Assembly: GCF_000802305.1 (NCBI RefSeq)
Contig: NZ_JTDK01000006.1
Location: 62,001-126,000 of the forward strand
DNA: 64,000 bases
Direction: 5' to 3'
Origin: Microbacterium mangrovi
GTDB taxonomy: Bacteria; Actinomycetota; Actinomycetes; Actinomycetales; Microbacteriaceae
Position numbers and translations under genes: made by a program. This document shows positions 11,209 through 20,187 of this stretch, one piece after another; the stretch's first letter is position 1, and each line of letters opens with the position of its first letter. The notes under the pieces were generated by a model. The model had not been told where the DNA came from. It was given only the letters and a program-made list of their open reading frames with translations, and made no database searches.

Positions 11209-11436
11209 ATGACCCTGGCCACGCAGCTGATCGCCTTTGCCGCTGAAGGCGGCGCCGAGGGCGGCAACGTCATGCTCGAGACGATCGTGTTCCCGATCAT
11301 CGCCATCTGCGTGTTCGGCGGCCTCGCGCTGGTCACCTCGTCGTACCGCCACGTCGCCAACCGGCACGCCCACAAGGCGGAGGCCTTCGCACGGGCCCAC
11401 GAGGGCGACCTGCGGCAGGCAGGACACGGCCACTGA
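11209..11436 (+). CDS. Small single-span membrane protein, unknown function
   Basis: A 75-residue protein with one clear hydrophobic segment (about 22-42, [20 protein letters not shown]) and a His-rich basic tail ([16 protein letters not shown]). GGAGCACCG precedes the ATG. It lies in the conserved slot between proA and nadD, eight bases from nadD, suggesting an actinobacterial family peculiar to this neighbourhood. I do not recognise a function. Confidence 0.7.
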   Translation: MTLATQLIAFAAEGGAEGGNVMLETIVFPIIAICVFGGLALVTSSYRHVANRHAHKAEAFARAHEGDLRQAGHGH

Positions 11437-11444
11437 CGTCTCGC

Positions 11445-12041
11445 ATGACGGCGACACGCGCTCCGCGCATCGGGGTGATGGGTGGGACATTCGATCCCAT
11501 CCATCACGGGCACCTGGTCGCGGCCAGCGAGGTGGCGCAGTCGTTCGACCTCGACGAGGTCGTGTTCGTGCCGACCGGCGAGCCGTGGCAGAAGTCGCAG
11601 GTGTCTCCGGCCGAGCATCGCTACCTGATGACGGTCATCGCGACGGCATCCAACCCGCGATTCACCGTCAGCCGGGTCGACATCGACCGCGACGGGCCGA
11701 CGTACACCGTCGACACGCTGCGCGATCTCCAGTCGCAGCGGCCGGATGCCGAGCTCTTCTTCATCACGGGAGCCGACGCCGTAGCGCAGATTCTCAGCTG
11801 GAGAGACCATGATGGTCTGTGGGACCTCGCCCACTTCGTCGCCGTGTCGCGACCAGGACACGTGCTCAGCACCGCTGGGCTGCCCTCCGCAGGAGTGAGC
11901 CAGCTGGAGGTTCCCGCGCTCGCGATCTCGTCGACGGACTGTCGAGAACGCGTGAGCAACGGCCACCCCGTGTGGTACCTCGTTCCCGACGGGGTCGTCC
12001 AATACATCGCGAAGCATCATCTTTACCGGAGCATGGCATGA
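11445..12041 (+). CDS. nadD: Nicotinate-nucleotide adenylyltransferase
   Basis: Makes deamido-NAD from nicotinate mononucleotide and ATP. In the 198-residue protein the nucleotidyltransferase signature [15 protein letters not shown] is at about 14-28. [18 protein letters not shown] and the C-terminal ISSTDCRER motif are also present. The last is the ISSTxxR element, with D where others vary. It overlaps the next gene by four bases (ATGA). Confidence 0.95.
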   Translation: MTATRAPRIGVMGGTFDPIHHGHLVAASEVAQSFDLDEVVFVPTGEPWQKSQVSPAEHRYLMTVIATASNPRFTVSRVDIDRDGPTYTVDTLRDLQSQRPDAELFFITGADAVAQILSWRDHDGLWDLAHFVAVSRPGHVLSTAGLPSAGVSQLEVPALAISSTDCRERVSNGHPVWYLVPDGVVQYIAKHHLYRSMA

Positions 12042-13255
12042 GCACACCCGATCAGCCGGAAACTCCCCAGCTCACCCGCAAGCAGATGCGTGAGCTGCGC
12101 AACACCGGCGCCACCCCGGTCATCACCGGCCCCGGCGCCGCGGACGCCGCCGAACAATCCGCTCCGGCCGCCGCCCCCGAGCCCGCGCCGCGGCCGGTCC
12201 CCACCCCGGCCGCCGCCCCCGTCGTGCCGGCCCCGGCGCCGACCCCCGCCCCGATTGCTCCCGCGGTCGTCGCCCCCCTGCCGCGAGCGGCCGAGCCGGT
12301 CGTGATCCCGCCGGCCCCCGTGGCCGATGCGAGCGTCGACCTGGGCACCGCTCCGCTCACCCGTCGCCAGGCGCGTCAGCAGGAGCGCATCCGCACGGCG
12401 TCGGTTCCGGTCATCACGCCGGAGGTCGCGGCCGGCGCTCTGGCACCCAACGTCGCGCTTTCGGCGGTTCCGCAGGCGCCCGCCCCGGCGCCGGCTCCGG
12501 CCGAGTCCTCGACCACGGACGCGCCGACGCGCATCATCGCGAGCGTCCCGCCCGCCCTCGCGCCCGAGCGCCCCGCGACGACGGAGCCGGCCGAGCCGGT
12601 CACGGCCCTGTTCGCCGGACCGACGGCCCCCGCCCCGGCCTTCCCGACCGAGGATCCGTCGCACCCGCTGCCGGATCACCTCGCCGCGCCCGATGACGAC
12701 GACCTGCGCATCTTCGAAGACGAGGGCGGTCCGAGCGCCCCCGAAGGGCCGCGTGCGACGGTCAACCCGGCACTCGGTGCGGGTCTCCTCGCCGGCGCGG
12801 CCTCGACGAGCCCGGTCACGTCCTTCGACCAGCTTCTGCAGCGCGACACCGCCACCACCGGCTCGATCGCCGGACCGAGCACGCTCATCGTGTCGCAGGC
12901 ACCGACCGGGGCGTCCCTGGTCGCCCCGGTGGCCGCGACGGGCGAGGTCATCGTCACCGGCTCCTGGAACCTGCCGGAGGGGATGGGCTCGACCGGGCAT
13001 GCTCCCGGCACCACCGACGGCAAAGAGATCGACGCGACCCTCGTCGACGGTGAACTCCCCACACATTCCTCGCCCACGCCGATCTCGGCCAGCGCCGCGG
13101 TCAGCACGGCTGTCACGCCCGATGAGATCATCACGCCGCCGGCCCCCGAGAAGGGGAACAAGCTCATGCTCACGCTCGCCATCACCGCGGGTGTGCTGGC
13201 CGTCGCCCTGATCGGTGTTCTCGTCTTCGCCCTCGTCACAGGAGTCTTCAAGTGA
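12038..13255 (+). CDS. Pro/Ala-rich protein with a C-terminal membrane anchor, unknown function
   Basis: A 405-residue protein I do not recognise as an enzyme. Two related short motifs recur near the N-terminus: [20 protein letters not shown] (about 11-30) and [20 protein letters not shown] (about 107-126). Between and after them the chain is Pro/Ala-rich and likely disordered. One transmembrane segment lies at the end ([20 protein letters not shown]), leaving almost nothing beyond it, so it looks tail-anchored with the bulk in the cytoplasm. Both ends overlap neighbours by four bases, which ties it tightly to nadD and rsfS. Confidence 0.75.
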   Translation: MSTPDQPETPQLTRKQMRELRNTGATPVITGPGAADAAEQSAPAAAPEPAPRPVPTPAAAPVVPAPAPTPAPIAPAVVAPLPRAAEPVVIPPAPVADASVDLGTAPLTRRQARQQERIRTASVPVITPEVAAGALAPNVALSAVPQAPAPAPAPAESSTTDAPTRIIASVPPALAPERPATTEPAEPVTALFAGPTAPAPAFPTEDPSHPLPDHLAAPDDDDLRIFEDEGGPSAPEGPRATVNPALGAGLLAGAASTSPVTSFDQLLQRDTATTGSIAGPSTLIVSQAPTGASLVAPVAATGEVIVTGSWNLPEGMGSTGHAPGTTDGKEIDATLVDGELPTHSSPTPISASAAVSTAVTPDEIITPPAPEKGNKLMLTLAITAGVLAVALIGVLVFALVTGVFK

Positions 13256-13632
13256 CCGCAACCGAAAACGGCCGTCAGATGCTGCAGATCGCGGCACGTG
13301 CCGCCGACAAGCTGGGCGGTGAGGACCTCGTCGCCCTCGACGTCTCCGAGCCGCTCCCGCTGGTCGACGTCTTCCTGCTGGTGACCGGCCGCAGCGAACG
13401 CAACGTCGCGGCGATCGCCGACGAGGTGGAGGATCGCCTGCTCGAGGCCGGTCACAAGCGGCTGCGCCGCGAGGGCCGGCAGGAGGCGCGCTGGGTCCTG
13501 CTGGACTTCGGCGACCTCATCGTGCACGTGTTCCACCCCGATGAGCGCACCTACTACGGTCTCGAGCGCCTCTGGAAGGACTGCCCGACGGTCCCCGTCG
13601 AACTGACGGCGCCCGCCGAGGTCGAGGCCTGA
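13252..13632 (+). CDS. rsfS: Ribosome silencing factor
   Basis: A 126-residue RsfS/DUF143 protein that binds L14 and blocks subunit joining in starvation. The typical pattern is present: DVSEPLPLVDVFLLVTGRSE, a basic turn RREGRQEARWVLLDFGDLIV, and VHVFHPDERTYYGLERLW. The GTG start overlaps the upstream stop. The nadD-to-rsfS order is standard in actinobacteria, with the Pro/Ala-rich protein between. Confidence 0.95.
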   Translation: MTATENGRQMLQIAARAADKLGGEDLVALDVSEPLPLVDVFLLVTGRSERNVAAIADEVEDRLLEAGHKRLRREGRQEARWVLLDFGDLIVHVFHPDERTYYGLERLWKDCPTVPVELTAPAEVEA

Positions 13633-13645
13633 CCGCTTCGCGGAG

Positions 13646-14071
13646 TCACTGAAGGCAGAACTCGTTGCCCTCGGGATCCTGCAGCTGGTAGTACCGCTCG
13701 CCCCACGGACCCCAGTCCTGTTCGACGAGTCGAACGACGCTCGCCCCGAGCGCGACGAGACGATCCTTCTCCGCGTCGAGTTCGTCGGGAGCGGGCCGGC
13801 GGCCCGGCGTCGCCGCGATGTCGAGGTGGATGCGGTTTCGGCCCGTCTTCCGTTCGCCGGCGTGGTGGAAGAACAGCCGTGGCCCGATGCCGTCGGGATC
13901 TTCGGCGAGCCCGCGGTGGGCGAGATCGACCTCGGTCAGTCCATTTGCGAGCAGCATGTCTTTGAGCTCGCCGTCGAACTCGGTGTGCGGATACCCGAAG
14001 ACGTCCGCCCAGAAGTGGGACAGTCGAACGGGATCGTCCGCGTAGAACGTGATGTTGCCGAGACCGGCCAT
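13646..14071 (-). CDS. Glyoxalase/VOC superfamily protein
   Basis: A 141-residue protein with the beta-alpha-beta-beta-beta pattern of VOC proteins: NITFYADDPVRLSHFWADVF at the start, a central RIHLDIAA, and the end YYQLQDPEGNEFCLQ. The His and Glu in these strands are the usual metal ligands. It resembles the uncharacterised glyoxalase-like group; the substrate cannot be predicted. It converges on rsfS with a 13-base gap. Confidence 0.85.
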   Translation of the reverse strand: MAGLGNITFYADDPVRLSHFWADVFGYPHTEFDGELKDMLLANGLTEVDLAHRGLAEDPDGIGPRLFFHHAGERKTGRNRIHLDIAATPGRRPAPDELDAEKDRLVALGASVVRLVEQDWGPWGERYYQLQDPEGNEFCLQ

Positions 14072-14210
14072 GGCGCCTCCATCCATCGGATGCGCCGAGA
14101 CTACGCCGGGGCTCCGACAACGCGCCCGGGATGCCGGCCGAGTTCGGGCCCGCGCGAAATGTGTTGTAAGGTAGAGGAGTTGCCCCGGGAGGCCGGGAAG
14201 ACGAAAAGAT

Positions 14211-14286
14211 GGGCCTGTGGCGCAGCTGGTAGCGCACCTGCATGGCATGCAGGGGGTCAGGGGTTCGAGTCCCCTCAGGTCCACCA
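14211..14286 (+). tRNA. tRNA-Ala(GGC), CCA encoded
   Basis: Acceptor arms GGGCCTG (14211-14217) and CAGGTCC (14276-14282) pair. The D arm is GCGCAGCTGGTAGCGC, the anticodon stem is CCTGC/GCAGG with loop ATGGCAT giving anticodon GGC, and the T arm is AGGGG-TTCGAGT-CCCCT. The discriminator A is at 14283 and CCA is encoded at 14284-14286. It reads GCC and GCU codons. A possible -10 (TAAGGT) lies about 40 bases upstream. Confidence 0.97.
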
Positions 14287-14289
14287 TCA

Positions 14290-14337
14290 CCCCCGGAAAG
14301 ACGCGGTACTTCGCGGATCTCCGGGGGTTTTCTGTCG
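14290..14337 (+). terminator. Terminator of the tRNA-Ala gene
   Basis: CCCCCGGA (14290-14297) pairs with TCCGGGGG (14330-14337), with partial pairing inside, followed by TTTT. Confidence 0.7.
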
Positions 14338-14378
14338 GACTGAACGGCCGCGTTCGCCGTTCTCGTGCTGCGATGCGC

Positions 14379-15857
14379 TTATCTGTCCTGGGCACGGGGC
14401 GCAGGGCCGCGCGGAGCTGTGCGGGGATCGGCCGCCGGGTCAGGACGCGCTGTCGTCTCGGCATCCTGCGGCGAGGGGCGCCCCAGCCGCCGGAGGCTGC
14501 GGTCGAACACGGTCACCAGGAAGAACACGATCGAGATCCCGATGACGACCCAGCCGAGCGTATGCAGGCCGCCGGTGGTCGCGCGAGCGCCGTACACGTT
14601 GCCGTAGACGACCGACGAGATGATCGCGCCGAGATACATGAAGGTGCGCAGCAGTCCTGCGGACGACGCGATGCGCTCGGGCTCGGCCTGGTAGTACAGC
14701 GTGTTCTGGATGGCGAGGTTGTTCAGGCCCTGCGGGATGCCGAGCACGAGCATGGTGACCACGAGCATCCAGATCGGGGAATCGCCCGTCATGAAGAGCA
14801 CCAGCACGCCCGCGACGAGCTGGGCGATCGAGCCGACGAGCAGCTTCCAGAGGACCTCGGGGCGGCGGCCGAACGTGATCGAGGCGATGATCCCCGCCGC
14901 GAACACCGGGAGCAGCACGAGGCCCGCTCCGGTGGCGGTGAGTCCGCGCCCGTCTTCGAGCCACTGCGTGAATCCGTAGACGAACGTGTAGGCGATGATC
15001 GCGGTGAGCGTCGAACGCAGGTAGGTGAGCAGCAGCGGGACGTTGCCGCCGAGCACGCGCACATCGATGAACGGCTCCGCCGTGCGCAGCTCCCAGGACA
15101 CCATCGCCGCGCCGGCGACGAGCGCGACCGCCAGCAGCCAGACGAGGCCGAACGAGATGTTCTGCAGGAACACCAGCAGGGCGAGCATCGTGATCGCGAA
15201 CAGCGCGACACCGGCGGCGTCGATGCGGGGACGGTCTGCGGGTGCGGGTTCGAGTCCCGTCTTGCGCGGGAAGAAGATCCAGCCGAGCACCACGCTCGCG
15301 ATCCCCAGCGGGATGTTCACCGCGAAGGTCGCCCGCCAGCCCCAGGTGCCGATGAGGAGTCCGCCCAGGGTCGGGCCGACGACCGCGACCGTCTGGGTGG
15401 TGACGGCGAGGGCGGTGAGGATGCCGGCCGGCGACGCCATGCCGGTGCGCCGCCCCTCGGCGCGGATCATGTGCATGGCAGCGGGGTATCCGGCGCAGGT
15501 GCCGATGCCGAGGATGACCCGGGATGCCACGAGCCACCAGATGCTGCTCGAGGACGTCGGCGCGAACAGGCCGATCGCACCGGCCAGCGCCACGAGCGCG
15601 CCTCCCGCGAGGAACAGGCGCTTGACGCCGAAGATGTCCACCAGGCGCCCCACGAGCGGCTGACCGATGGCAGTGACGAGGTACAGGCTCGACACGAGCC
15701 ACACCGTGTCGGATGCGGGGGCGCCCAGGGCGATGCCGATCGGGGTCAGTGCGACCGCGATGATCGCGGTGTTGACCGGGTTCAGCGTGGCGCCGAGCAT
15801 CATCGGCGCCAGCAGTCGCCTGTCGAAGCGATCGGCGGGCGGAGGCTTCAGCGCCAT
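14379..15857 (-). CDS. Major facilitator superfamily drug-efflux-type transporter (DHA2-like)
   Basis: A 492-residue, about 14-helix transporter. The N-terminal half shows the DHA motifs: LNPVNTAIIAVALTPIG, WLVSSLYLVTAIGQPLVGRL with DIFGVKRLFLAGG, and GWRATFAVNIPLGI. Such proteins exchange protons for hydrophobic compounds. I chose the ATG at MALKPPPADRF because it follows the MarR stop directly (TGATG), giving a two-gene operon with the regulator. The substrate is unknown. Confidence 0.9.
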   Translation of the reverse strand: MALKPPPADRFDRRLLAPMMLGATLNPVNTAIIAVALTPIGIALGAPASDTVWLVSSLYLVTAIGQPLVGRLVDIFGVKRLFLAGGALVALAGAIGLFAPTSSSSIWWLVASRVILGIGTCAGYPAAMHMIRAEGRRTGMASPAGILTALAVTTQTVAVVGPTLGGLLIGTWGWRATFAVNIPLGIASVVLGWIFFPRKTGLEPAPADRPRIDAAGVALFAITMLALLVFLQNISFGLVWLLAVALVAGAAMVSWELRTAEPFIDVRVLGGNVPLLLTYLRSTLTAIIAYTFVYGFTQWLEDGRGLTATGAGLVLLPVFAAGIIASITFGRRPEVLWKLLVGSIAQLVAGVLVLFMTGDSPIWMLVVTMLVLGIPQGLNNLAIQNTLYYQAEPERIASSAGLLRTFMYLGAIISSVVYGNVYGARATTGGLHTLGWVVIGISIVFFLVTVFDRSLRRLGRPSPQDAETTARPDPAADPRTAPRGPAPRAQDR

Positions 15858-16294
15858 CAGGCGAGCACCCGCTGCAGGATGGCGACGGCCTCCCCGAGAG
15901 TGCGCAGTTCGTCCGCACTGACCCGGGTGCCGAGCGTTTCTTCGAGCCAGGCCGCACCGGCTTCGCGCTGCCCCTCGACGTGCTGCCATCCGGCCTCGGT
16001 GAGGTCGATGATCTGACGGCGTCCGTCGCGCGGATCCGGGGTGCGGGTGACCAGGCCGGCGCTCTCGAGCGCCTCGATCGTCGCGGCCATGGACTGCGGT
16101 CGCACCTTCTCGGCGGCGGCGAGGACGCTGACCGTCGAGACGCCGCCCTTGCTGAGGCGGGCGAGTGCGGAGGCCTGGGACGGCGTGATCTCGTCATCGG
16201 CGCCCGCCTCGCGGAATCGGCGCAACAGGCGGGCGACGACGGCGCGCAGGTCGATCGCGACGTGGACTGCGGAGTCGGTGCGTTGCTCGGGCAT
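15857..16294 (-). CDS. MarR family transcriptional regulator
   Basis: A 145-residue winged-helix protein. The DNA-binding part reads TPSQASALARLSKGG, LAAAEKVRPQSMAATIEALE and a wing around LVTRTPDPRDGRRQIIDLTEAG, which has the family's DxRxxR pattern. It is first in an operon with the transporter and probably represses both, with relief by a transported compound. A palindrome sits just upstream of its start. Confidence 0.9.
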   Translation of the reverse strand: MPEQRTDSAVHVAIDLRAVVARLLRRFREAGADDEITPSQASALARLSKGGVSTVSVLAAAEKVRPQSMAATIEALESAGLVTRTPDPRDGRRQIIDLTEAGWQHVEGQREAGAAWLEETLGTRVSADELRTLGEAVAILQRVLA

Positions 16295-16306
16295 ATAGAC
16301 AGGCTA

Positions 16307-16318
16307 AACTGTTCAGTT
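16307..16318. promoter_or_regulatory. Candidate MarR operator
   Basis: AACTG-TT-CAGTT, an inverted repeat of two 5-base arms, lies 13 bases upstream of the marR start codon, where it would cover the promoter. MarR proteins often regulate their own operon from such sites. Confidence 0.45.
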
Positions 16319-16428
16319 GTACCTGGCTATCCTTCCGTGACCGGCGCGTCCGCCCAGGGACGAGGTGTTCCCGGTTTGTAAGCATCCGGGCGGGCGCCGG
16401 CGCTGCCTTCGTTCGTAGCGTCGAAGAC

Positions 16429-17088
16429 ATGCCGGTCGACATCATCCTGCCCTGCCTCGACGAACGGGACGCGCTGGCCGCAGTGCTGTCGCGCGTCCCT
16501 CCCCACTGCCGGGCGATCGTCGTCGACAACGGCTCGTCGGACGGTTCGGGGGAGTGGGCGGCGGCACACGGTGCGACCGTCGTCGACGAGCCGGTGCGCG
16601 GGTTCGGCTCCGCGGCCCATCGCGGGCTCCTGGCCGCCACCGCTGACATCGTCGCGTTCTGCGACGCCGACGGCTCGCTCGACCTCGCAGAACTCGACCG
16701 CGTCTGCCGACCGGTCATCGCGGGGGAGGCCGATCTGGTGCTCGGGCGCCGGCGACCGGCATCCGGCCGCGCCTGGCCGGTCCACGCACGGGTGGCGAAC
16801 GCCGCCCTCACCGCGCGGCTGCGCGCGCTCACCGGACTCACCCTGCGCGACCTCGGCCCGATGCGCGCCGCCCGTCGGGCCGACCTGCTCGCGCTCGGCC
16901 TCACCGATCGCCGGAGCGGCTACCCGCTGGAGATGGTGCTGCGAGCGAGTGAAGCCGGCTGGCGCATCCGAGAAGTGGACGTGACCTACCGGCCGCGCAT
17001 CGGGCGATCGAAGGTGACCGGCACCGTGCGCGGCACGTTCTCGGCGGTCGCGGACATGTCCCGCCTGCTGCACGAGGCGCGCGCATGA
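16429..17088 (+). CDS. Family 2 glycosyltransferase, dolichyl/polyprenyl-phosphate sugar synthase-like
   Basis: A 219-residue GT-A fold protein: VDIILPCLDERDALAAVLSR, the nucleotide-binding VVDNGSSDGS, the metal motif FCDADGSLDLAEL, and GYPLEMVLRASEAGWRIREV. The late YRPRIGRSKVTGTVRGT is typical of transferases that load sugars onto polyprenyl phosphate. No transmembrane helices are present, so it is soluble or peripheral. It overlaps the next gene by four bases. The donor sugar is unknown. Confidence 0.88.
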   Translation: MPVDIILPCLDERDALAAVLSRVPPHCRAIVVDNGSSDGSGEWAAAHGATVVDEPVRGFGSAAHRGLLAATADIVAFCDADGSLDLAELDRVCRPVIAGEADLVLGRRRPASGRAWPVHARVANAALTARLRALTGLTLRDLGPMRAARRADLLALGLTDRRSGYPLEMVLRASEAGWRIREVDVTYRPRIGRSKVTGTVRGTFSAVADMSRLLHEARA

Positions 17089-17747
17089 CCGCGGTCGTCG
17101 TCCTGGCGAAGGAGTGCCTGCCGGGCCGGGTCAAGACCCGGCTCTGCCCTCCGTTCACCGCAGCGGACGCCGCCGCGATCGCCGCCGCGAGCCTCGCGGA
17201 CACACTGACGCTCGTGCGCCGGATGCCCGTGGACCGGCGGGTTCTGGCGTTCGACGGCAACCCGGACTTCGACACGTCCGGGTTCGAGGTGCGCCCTCAG
17301 GACTCCGGTGCCCTGGACCTGCGGATCGGCGCCGTGCTCGATGACTTCGCGGAGCCGGTGCTGCTCCTCGGCATGGACACCCCGCACCTGCGCATGTCGG
17401 ACGTCGAGGCGGTGTTCCGCTCCTGGGAGCACGAGGCCGCGGTGGAGGAGGCATGGTTGGGCCCCGCCTCCGACGGCGGATTCTGGGCCCTCGCGATGGG
17501 CCGGCCCGACGGCGAGGCGGTGCACGGGATCCCGATGTCGCGAGCGGACACCGGGGCGCGCGTGCACGCTCACCTCCTGCGCCGCGGGTATCGGGTGAGA
17601 ATGCTGCCCACGCGGACCGACATCGACGACGTCTACAGCCTCCGACGCGTGCTGCCGGCCGTGCCGCCGGAGGGCAACCTGCACAAGATGTTCCGCCATC
17701 CGGACGCCGGCGCGCTGCTGCTGGCCCGACTCACGGTCGACCCGTGA
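17085..17747 (+). CDS. DUF2064 / TIGR04282-type nucleotidyl- or glycosyltransferase-fold protein
   Basis: A 220-residue protein with the GT-A-like pattern of DUF2064: VVVLAKECLPGRVKTRLCPP at the N-terminus (activating loop with K and R), LLLGMDTPHLRMSDVE holding the DxP/D motif, and GPASDGGFWALAMGRP. Some relatives are linked to arsenosugar synthesis, but genome context elsewhere is diverse and no reaction is proven for this branch. It overlaps both neighbours by four bases, so the three genes form one operon. Confidence 0.85.
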   Translation: MTAVVVLAKECLPGRVKTRLCPPFTAADAAAIAAASLADTLTLVRRMPVDRRVLAFDGNPDFDTSGFEVRPQDSGALDLRIGAVLDDFAEPVLLLGMDTPHLRMSDVEAVFRSWEHEAAVEEAWLGPASDGGFWALAMGRPDGEAVHGIPMSRADTGARVHAHLLRRGYRVRMLPTRTDIDDVYSLRRVLPAVPPEGNLHKMFRHPDAGALLLARLTVDP

Positions 17748-18412
17748 CGTTCCCGGCGATGGCGCCCGCGTTCGGAGCCGGCGGGTCGGAACCGTACGAG
17801 CGCGTGCTGCTCGGCGCAGCATCCGCCCTCACTCTGCGCGATGCCGCCGCCGGGCGGCCGGGCGTCGCGGTGGACGTGGGGCGTTTCCTGGGCGACCCGT
17901 CCGCCGCCGAGCGGCGACTCCTCCGGGCGCGGCGCGGCCCCGTGCTGGACATCGGCTGCGGGCCGGGGAGGATGCTGCTGGCCGCCGCCCGCGCTCGGCG
18001 CCCCGCGCTGGGGATCGACGTGTCCGCGGCATCCGTCGCGATCGCCGCGGCCCGCGGTGTGATCGCCCTGCACGGCTCGGTCTTCGACGCCCTGCCCGCA
18101 GAAGGCACGTGGGCCACGGCCCTGCTCCTGGACGGGAACATCGGCATCGGAGGAGATCCGAACCTCCTGCTGGCGCGATGCGCCGAACTGCTCCACCCCG
18201 CAGGCGTCATCGTGGTCGAGACCCACCCCGACGAAGACCGGGACGCACGCTTCGCGGGGATCGTCGAGGACGACTCCGGTGCGGTCAGCGAGACCTTCCC
18301 CTGGGCGGAGGCCGGAGCGAACGCGCTGCGGCGGCATGCGCGCGCCGCGGGGCTGACGTGCCGGCGCGAATGGCGCGCGGCGGGGCGTTCCTTCGCCGAG
18401 TACGGCTTCTGA
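17744..18412 (+). CDS. SAM-dependent methyltransferase, class I
   Basis: A 222-residue protein. Motif I is VLDIGCGPGRMLLAAARA near residue 66, followed by LGIDVSAASVAIA (the acidic residue for SAM ribose), then DGNIGIGGDPNLLLARCAEL and VIVVETHPDEDRDA. The substrate cannot be told. The GTG start overlaps the DUF2064 stop; an ATG at 17759 is an alternative. It ends 12 bases from the stop of the convergent membrane-protein gene. Confidence 0.85.
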   Translation: MTFPAMAPAFGAGGSEPYERVLLGAASALTLRDAAAGRPGVAVDVGRFLGDPSAAERRLLRARRGPVLDIGCGPGRMLLAAARARRPALGIDVSAASVAIAAARGVIALHGSVFDALPAEGTWATALLLDGNIGIGGDPNLLLARCAELLHPAGVIVVETHPDEDRDARFAGIVEDDSGAVSETFPWAEAGANALRRHARAAGLTCRREWRAAGRSFAEYGF

Positions 18413-18424
18413 CGTCCGGCCCGC

Positions 18425-18868
18425 CTAACGGCGATCGCGGCGGCGCTCCCGGGCGTCGGCCGACCAGGAGAACACCAGCACGAGACCTGCGATCGCGATC
18501 CCGAGCACGACGAGCCGGGCAGCGTAGTCGCCCTGCAGGACGGTCGGATTGGCGTTGCCGCGCAGCTGAGCCCAGATCTCGGGGATGACGAACAGCGCCG
18601 TCGTGGCGAAGGCCATGAACCCCGTCTCGATCGCCACGGTGACGCCGCGCGCCCATCGCACACCCCATGCCCGCAGGCGGGATCGGGCGACCGACAGCGC
18701 CGGCACGAGGAGTCCGTCATGGATCACCACCGCGGCGGCCAGCCACACCACGACCCAGGCGACTTGCACCGGGGCGATCGTCGTCACCAGGGTCAGGGCT
18801 CCGAAGCCGGCGGTCCCGACGCCGACCGCGACGAGGGCCGCCCGCACGATCCCGGCGCGTGCGCTCAT
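18425..18868 (-). CDS. Four-helix membrane protein, unknown function
   Basis: A 147-residue protein with four hydrophobic segments (about 8-30, 35-55, 76-95, 118-138) and an Arg-rich C-terminus. It has no motif I recognise. Its ATG overlaps the stop of the molybdopterin oxidoreductase gene (ATGA), so it is the last gene of that three-gene unit and may be a membrane partner of the redox proteins. Confidence 0.7.
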   Translation of the reverse strand: MSARAGIVRAALVAVGVGTAGFGALTLVTTIAPVQVAWVVVWLAAAVVIHDGLLVPALSVARSRLRAWGVRWARGVTVAIETGFMAFATTALFVIPEIWAQLRGNANPTVLQGDYAARLVVLGIAIAGLVLVFSWSADARERRRDRR

Positions 18869-19476
18869 GCGTGCTCCGCGATCGTCTGCAGCCACTTCGT
18901 CTGCAGCGCGCCGGGCCGGCCGGGGACGATGATCCGCGCCGGATACCCGTGGTCGAGGTCGAGGGTCTCTCCGTTGACCCGCAGGGCGACGAGCGCCAGC
19001 GGATCGCGCGCGTACTCCGGACCCAGGGTCGTGGAACGGTACCCGCCCCTCGTCTGCAGGCTGTCGAGCCGGATCGTGCTCCGGGGTGGGATGCCGGCGG
19101 CATCCAGCAGGTCGGCGAGGCGAATCCCCGACCAGTCCGCGGTCGTGCTCCATCCCTCCACGCACGCGATCGGCAGGCGGGCGGACGCCTGCGGCATCGC
19201 CGCCAGCTGCGCCCGCGAGAGCGCGACCGTGCCGCGAGGACCGGTCACGCGCAGCCGCCAGCCGGCGGAGAGAGCGGATGCGGTCACCCCCGCCTGGGCA
19301 CCGGTGCGATTGACCGGGAGCGACTGCGGGCCGGCACCCTTGACGCGCGGTGCGAAGGCGTTCAGCGGTACGAGCGCCCCGAACGACTGGCCTCCGGTGA
19401 GAGCGCCGAGGAGCACCGCCGACGCCCCGACCCCGAGCAGGAACGCCCGCCGGCTCGGGGGCCGTTCATCGTTCAT
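18865..19476 (-). CDS. Tat-exported molybdopterin-dependent oxidoreductase, sulfite-oxidase fold
   Basis: A 203-residue protein with a twin-arginine signal: SRRAFLLGVGASAVLLG at about 8-24. The mature part is one compact sulfite-oxidase-type Moco domain. The candidate molybdenum cysteine is C105 in LPIACVEGWSTT; GYRSTT and DLDHGYPARIIVPG also fit the family, which includes YedY/MsrP. The C-terminal dimerisation domain of true sulfite oxidases is missing. It overlaps the cytochrome gene by 11 bases, suggesting a two-part membrane redox complex on the outer face. The substrate is unknown. Confidence 0.9.
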   Translation of the reverse strand: MNDERPPSRRAFLLGVGASAVLLGALTGGQSFGALVPLNAFAPRVKGAGPQSLPVNRTGAQAGVTASALSAGWRLRVTGPRGTVALSRAQLAAMPQASARLPIACVEGWSTTADWSGIRLADLLDAAGIPPRSTIRLDSLQTRGGYRSTTLGPEYARDPLALVALRVNGETLDLDHGYPARIIVPGRPGALQTKWLQTIAEHA

Positions 19477-20059
19477 GGGGCGACTCCTCGCGATCGGGTG
19501 CCGTTGCCGCGGGACTCCGCCGCCACTCGCGCATGATGAGGGGGAGCTTGATGCCGACGTGCACGGCGATGAGGCCGATCAGCACCCACGACAGCGCCCA
19601 GTGCGTGCGCGGGAACGAGAAGGGCCACGGGTACCACTGGAAGGTGTTCAGGGTGCCCATCAGCAGCTGGAGCAGCGCCGTGCCGACCAGCGCGGCGATC
19701 GATGCGCGTTCGATCGCGTGGGAGAACGACCGCACCGGCGGCCACTCGAACAGCCGCGGATAGACCACCCAGAGCTTGGCGAGCAGCAGCGGGATGAGCA
19801 TCTCCCCGATGGTGACGTGTGCTCCCTGCGTCCACGCGTAGAGCGAGACGGGTCGCGTCGGGAGGGCGAGCCCGGGAATCGGGTGCTGCAGGAGGTGGCT
19901 GTACACCCCGGTGGCGAAGCACACGAGCATGCCCGCGCCGAGCAGCCGCCCGATCACGACGGCCGTGCGCGGGTTCCGCTCGGGCGTTCCGAGAGCACGC
20001 CGGGCGGCGGCGAAGCGCGGCTCCAGCCGGCCTCCGATCCGATCCACGAGGCGGGACAT
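19466..20059 (-). CDS. Cytochrome b561-like membrane protein
   Basis: A 197-residue protein with four to five helices and several membrane-level histidines (YSHLLQHP, GAHVTIGE, RTHWALSW, VHVGIK) able to hold haem. The context with the Tat-exported Moco protein suggests it passes electrons between the quinone pool and that enzyme, as YedZ does for YedY, though this is not YedZ-like in sequence. The ATG at MSRLVDRIGG follows a divergent promoter region shared with the phosphorylase gene. Confidence 0.8.
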   Translation of the reverse strand: MSRLVDRIGGRLEPRFAAARRALGTPERNPRTAVVIGRLLGAGMLVCFATGVYSHLLQHPIPGLALPTRPVSLYAWTQGAHVTIGEMLIPLLLAKLWVVYPRLFEWPPVRSFSHAIERASIAALVGTALLQLLMGTLNTFQWYPWPFSFPRTHWALSWVLIGLIAVHVGIKLPLIMREWRRSPAATAPDREESPHER

Positions 20060-20187
20060 GCCGTCATTGTGTCCCGGCGGGAGGGGACGGCAGCGGGCCG
20101 TCGGCTTACGAACCGGGGACAACATCCGTCATCGGTTCGTCACCGGATGCACGTGCGACGGCGACGCCCGGTTGCGAACGTGGGCTC

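Noticed and set aside
13630..13660. Hairpin CCGC-TTC-GCGG between rsfS and the VOC gene
   Set aside because: Only four base pairs, too weak to call a terminator.
14211..14378. tRNA-Ala as an integration site for a mobile island
   Set aside because: No duplicated tRNA 3' end, no integrase and ordinary gene content follow; the terminator sits directly behind the tRNA.
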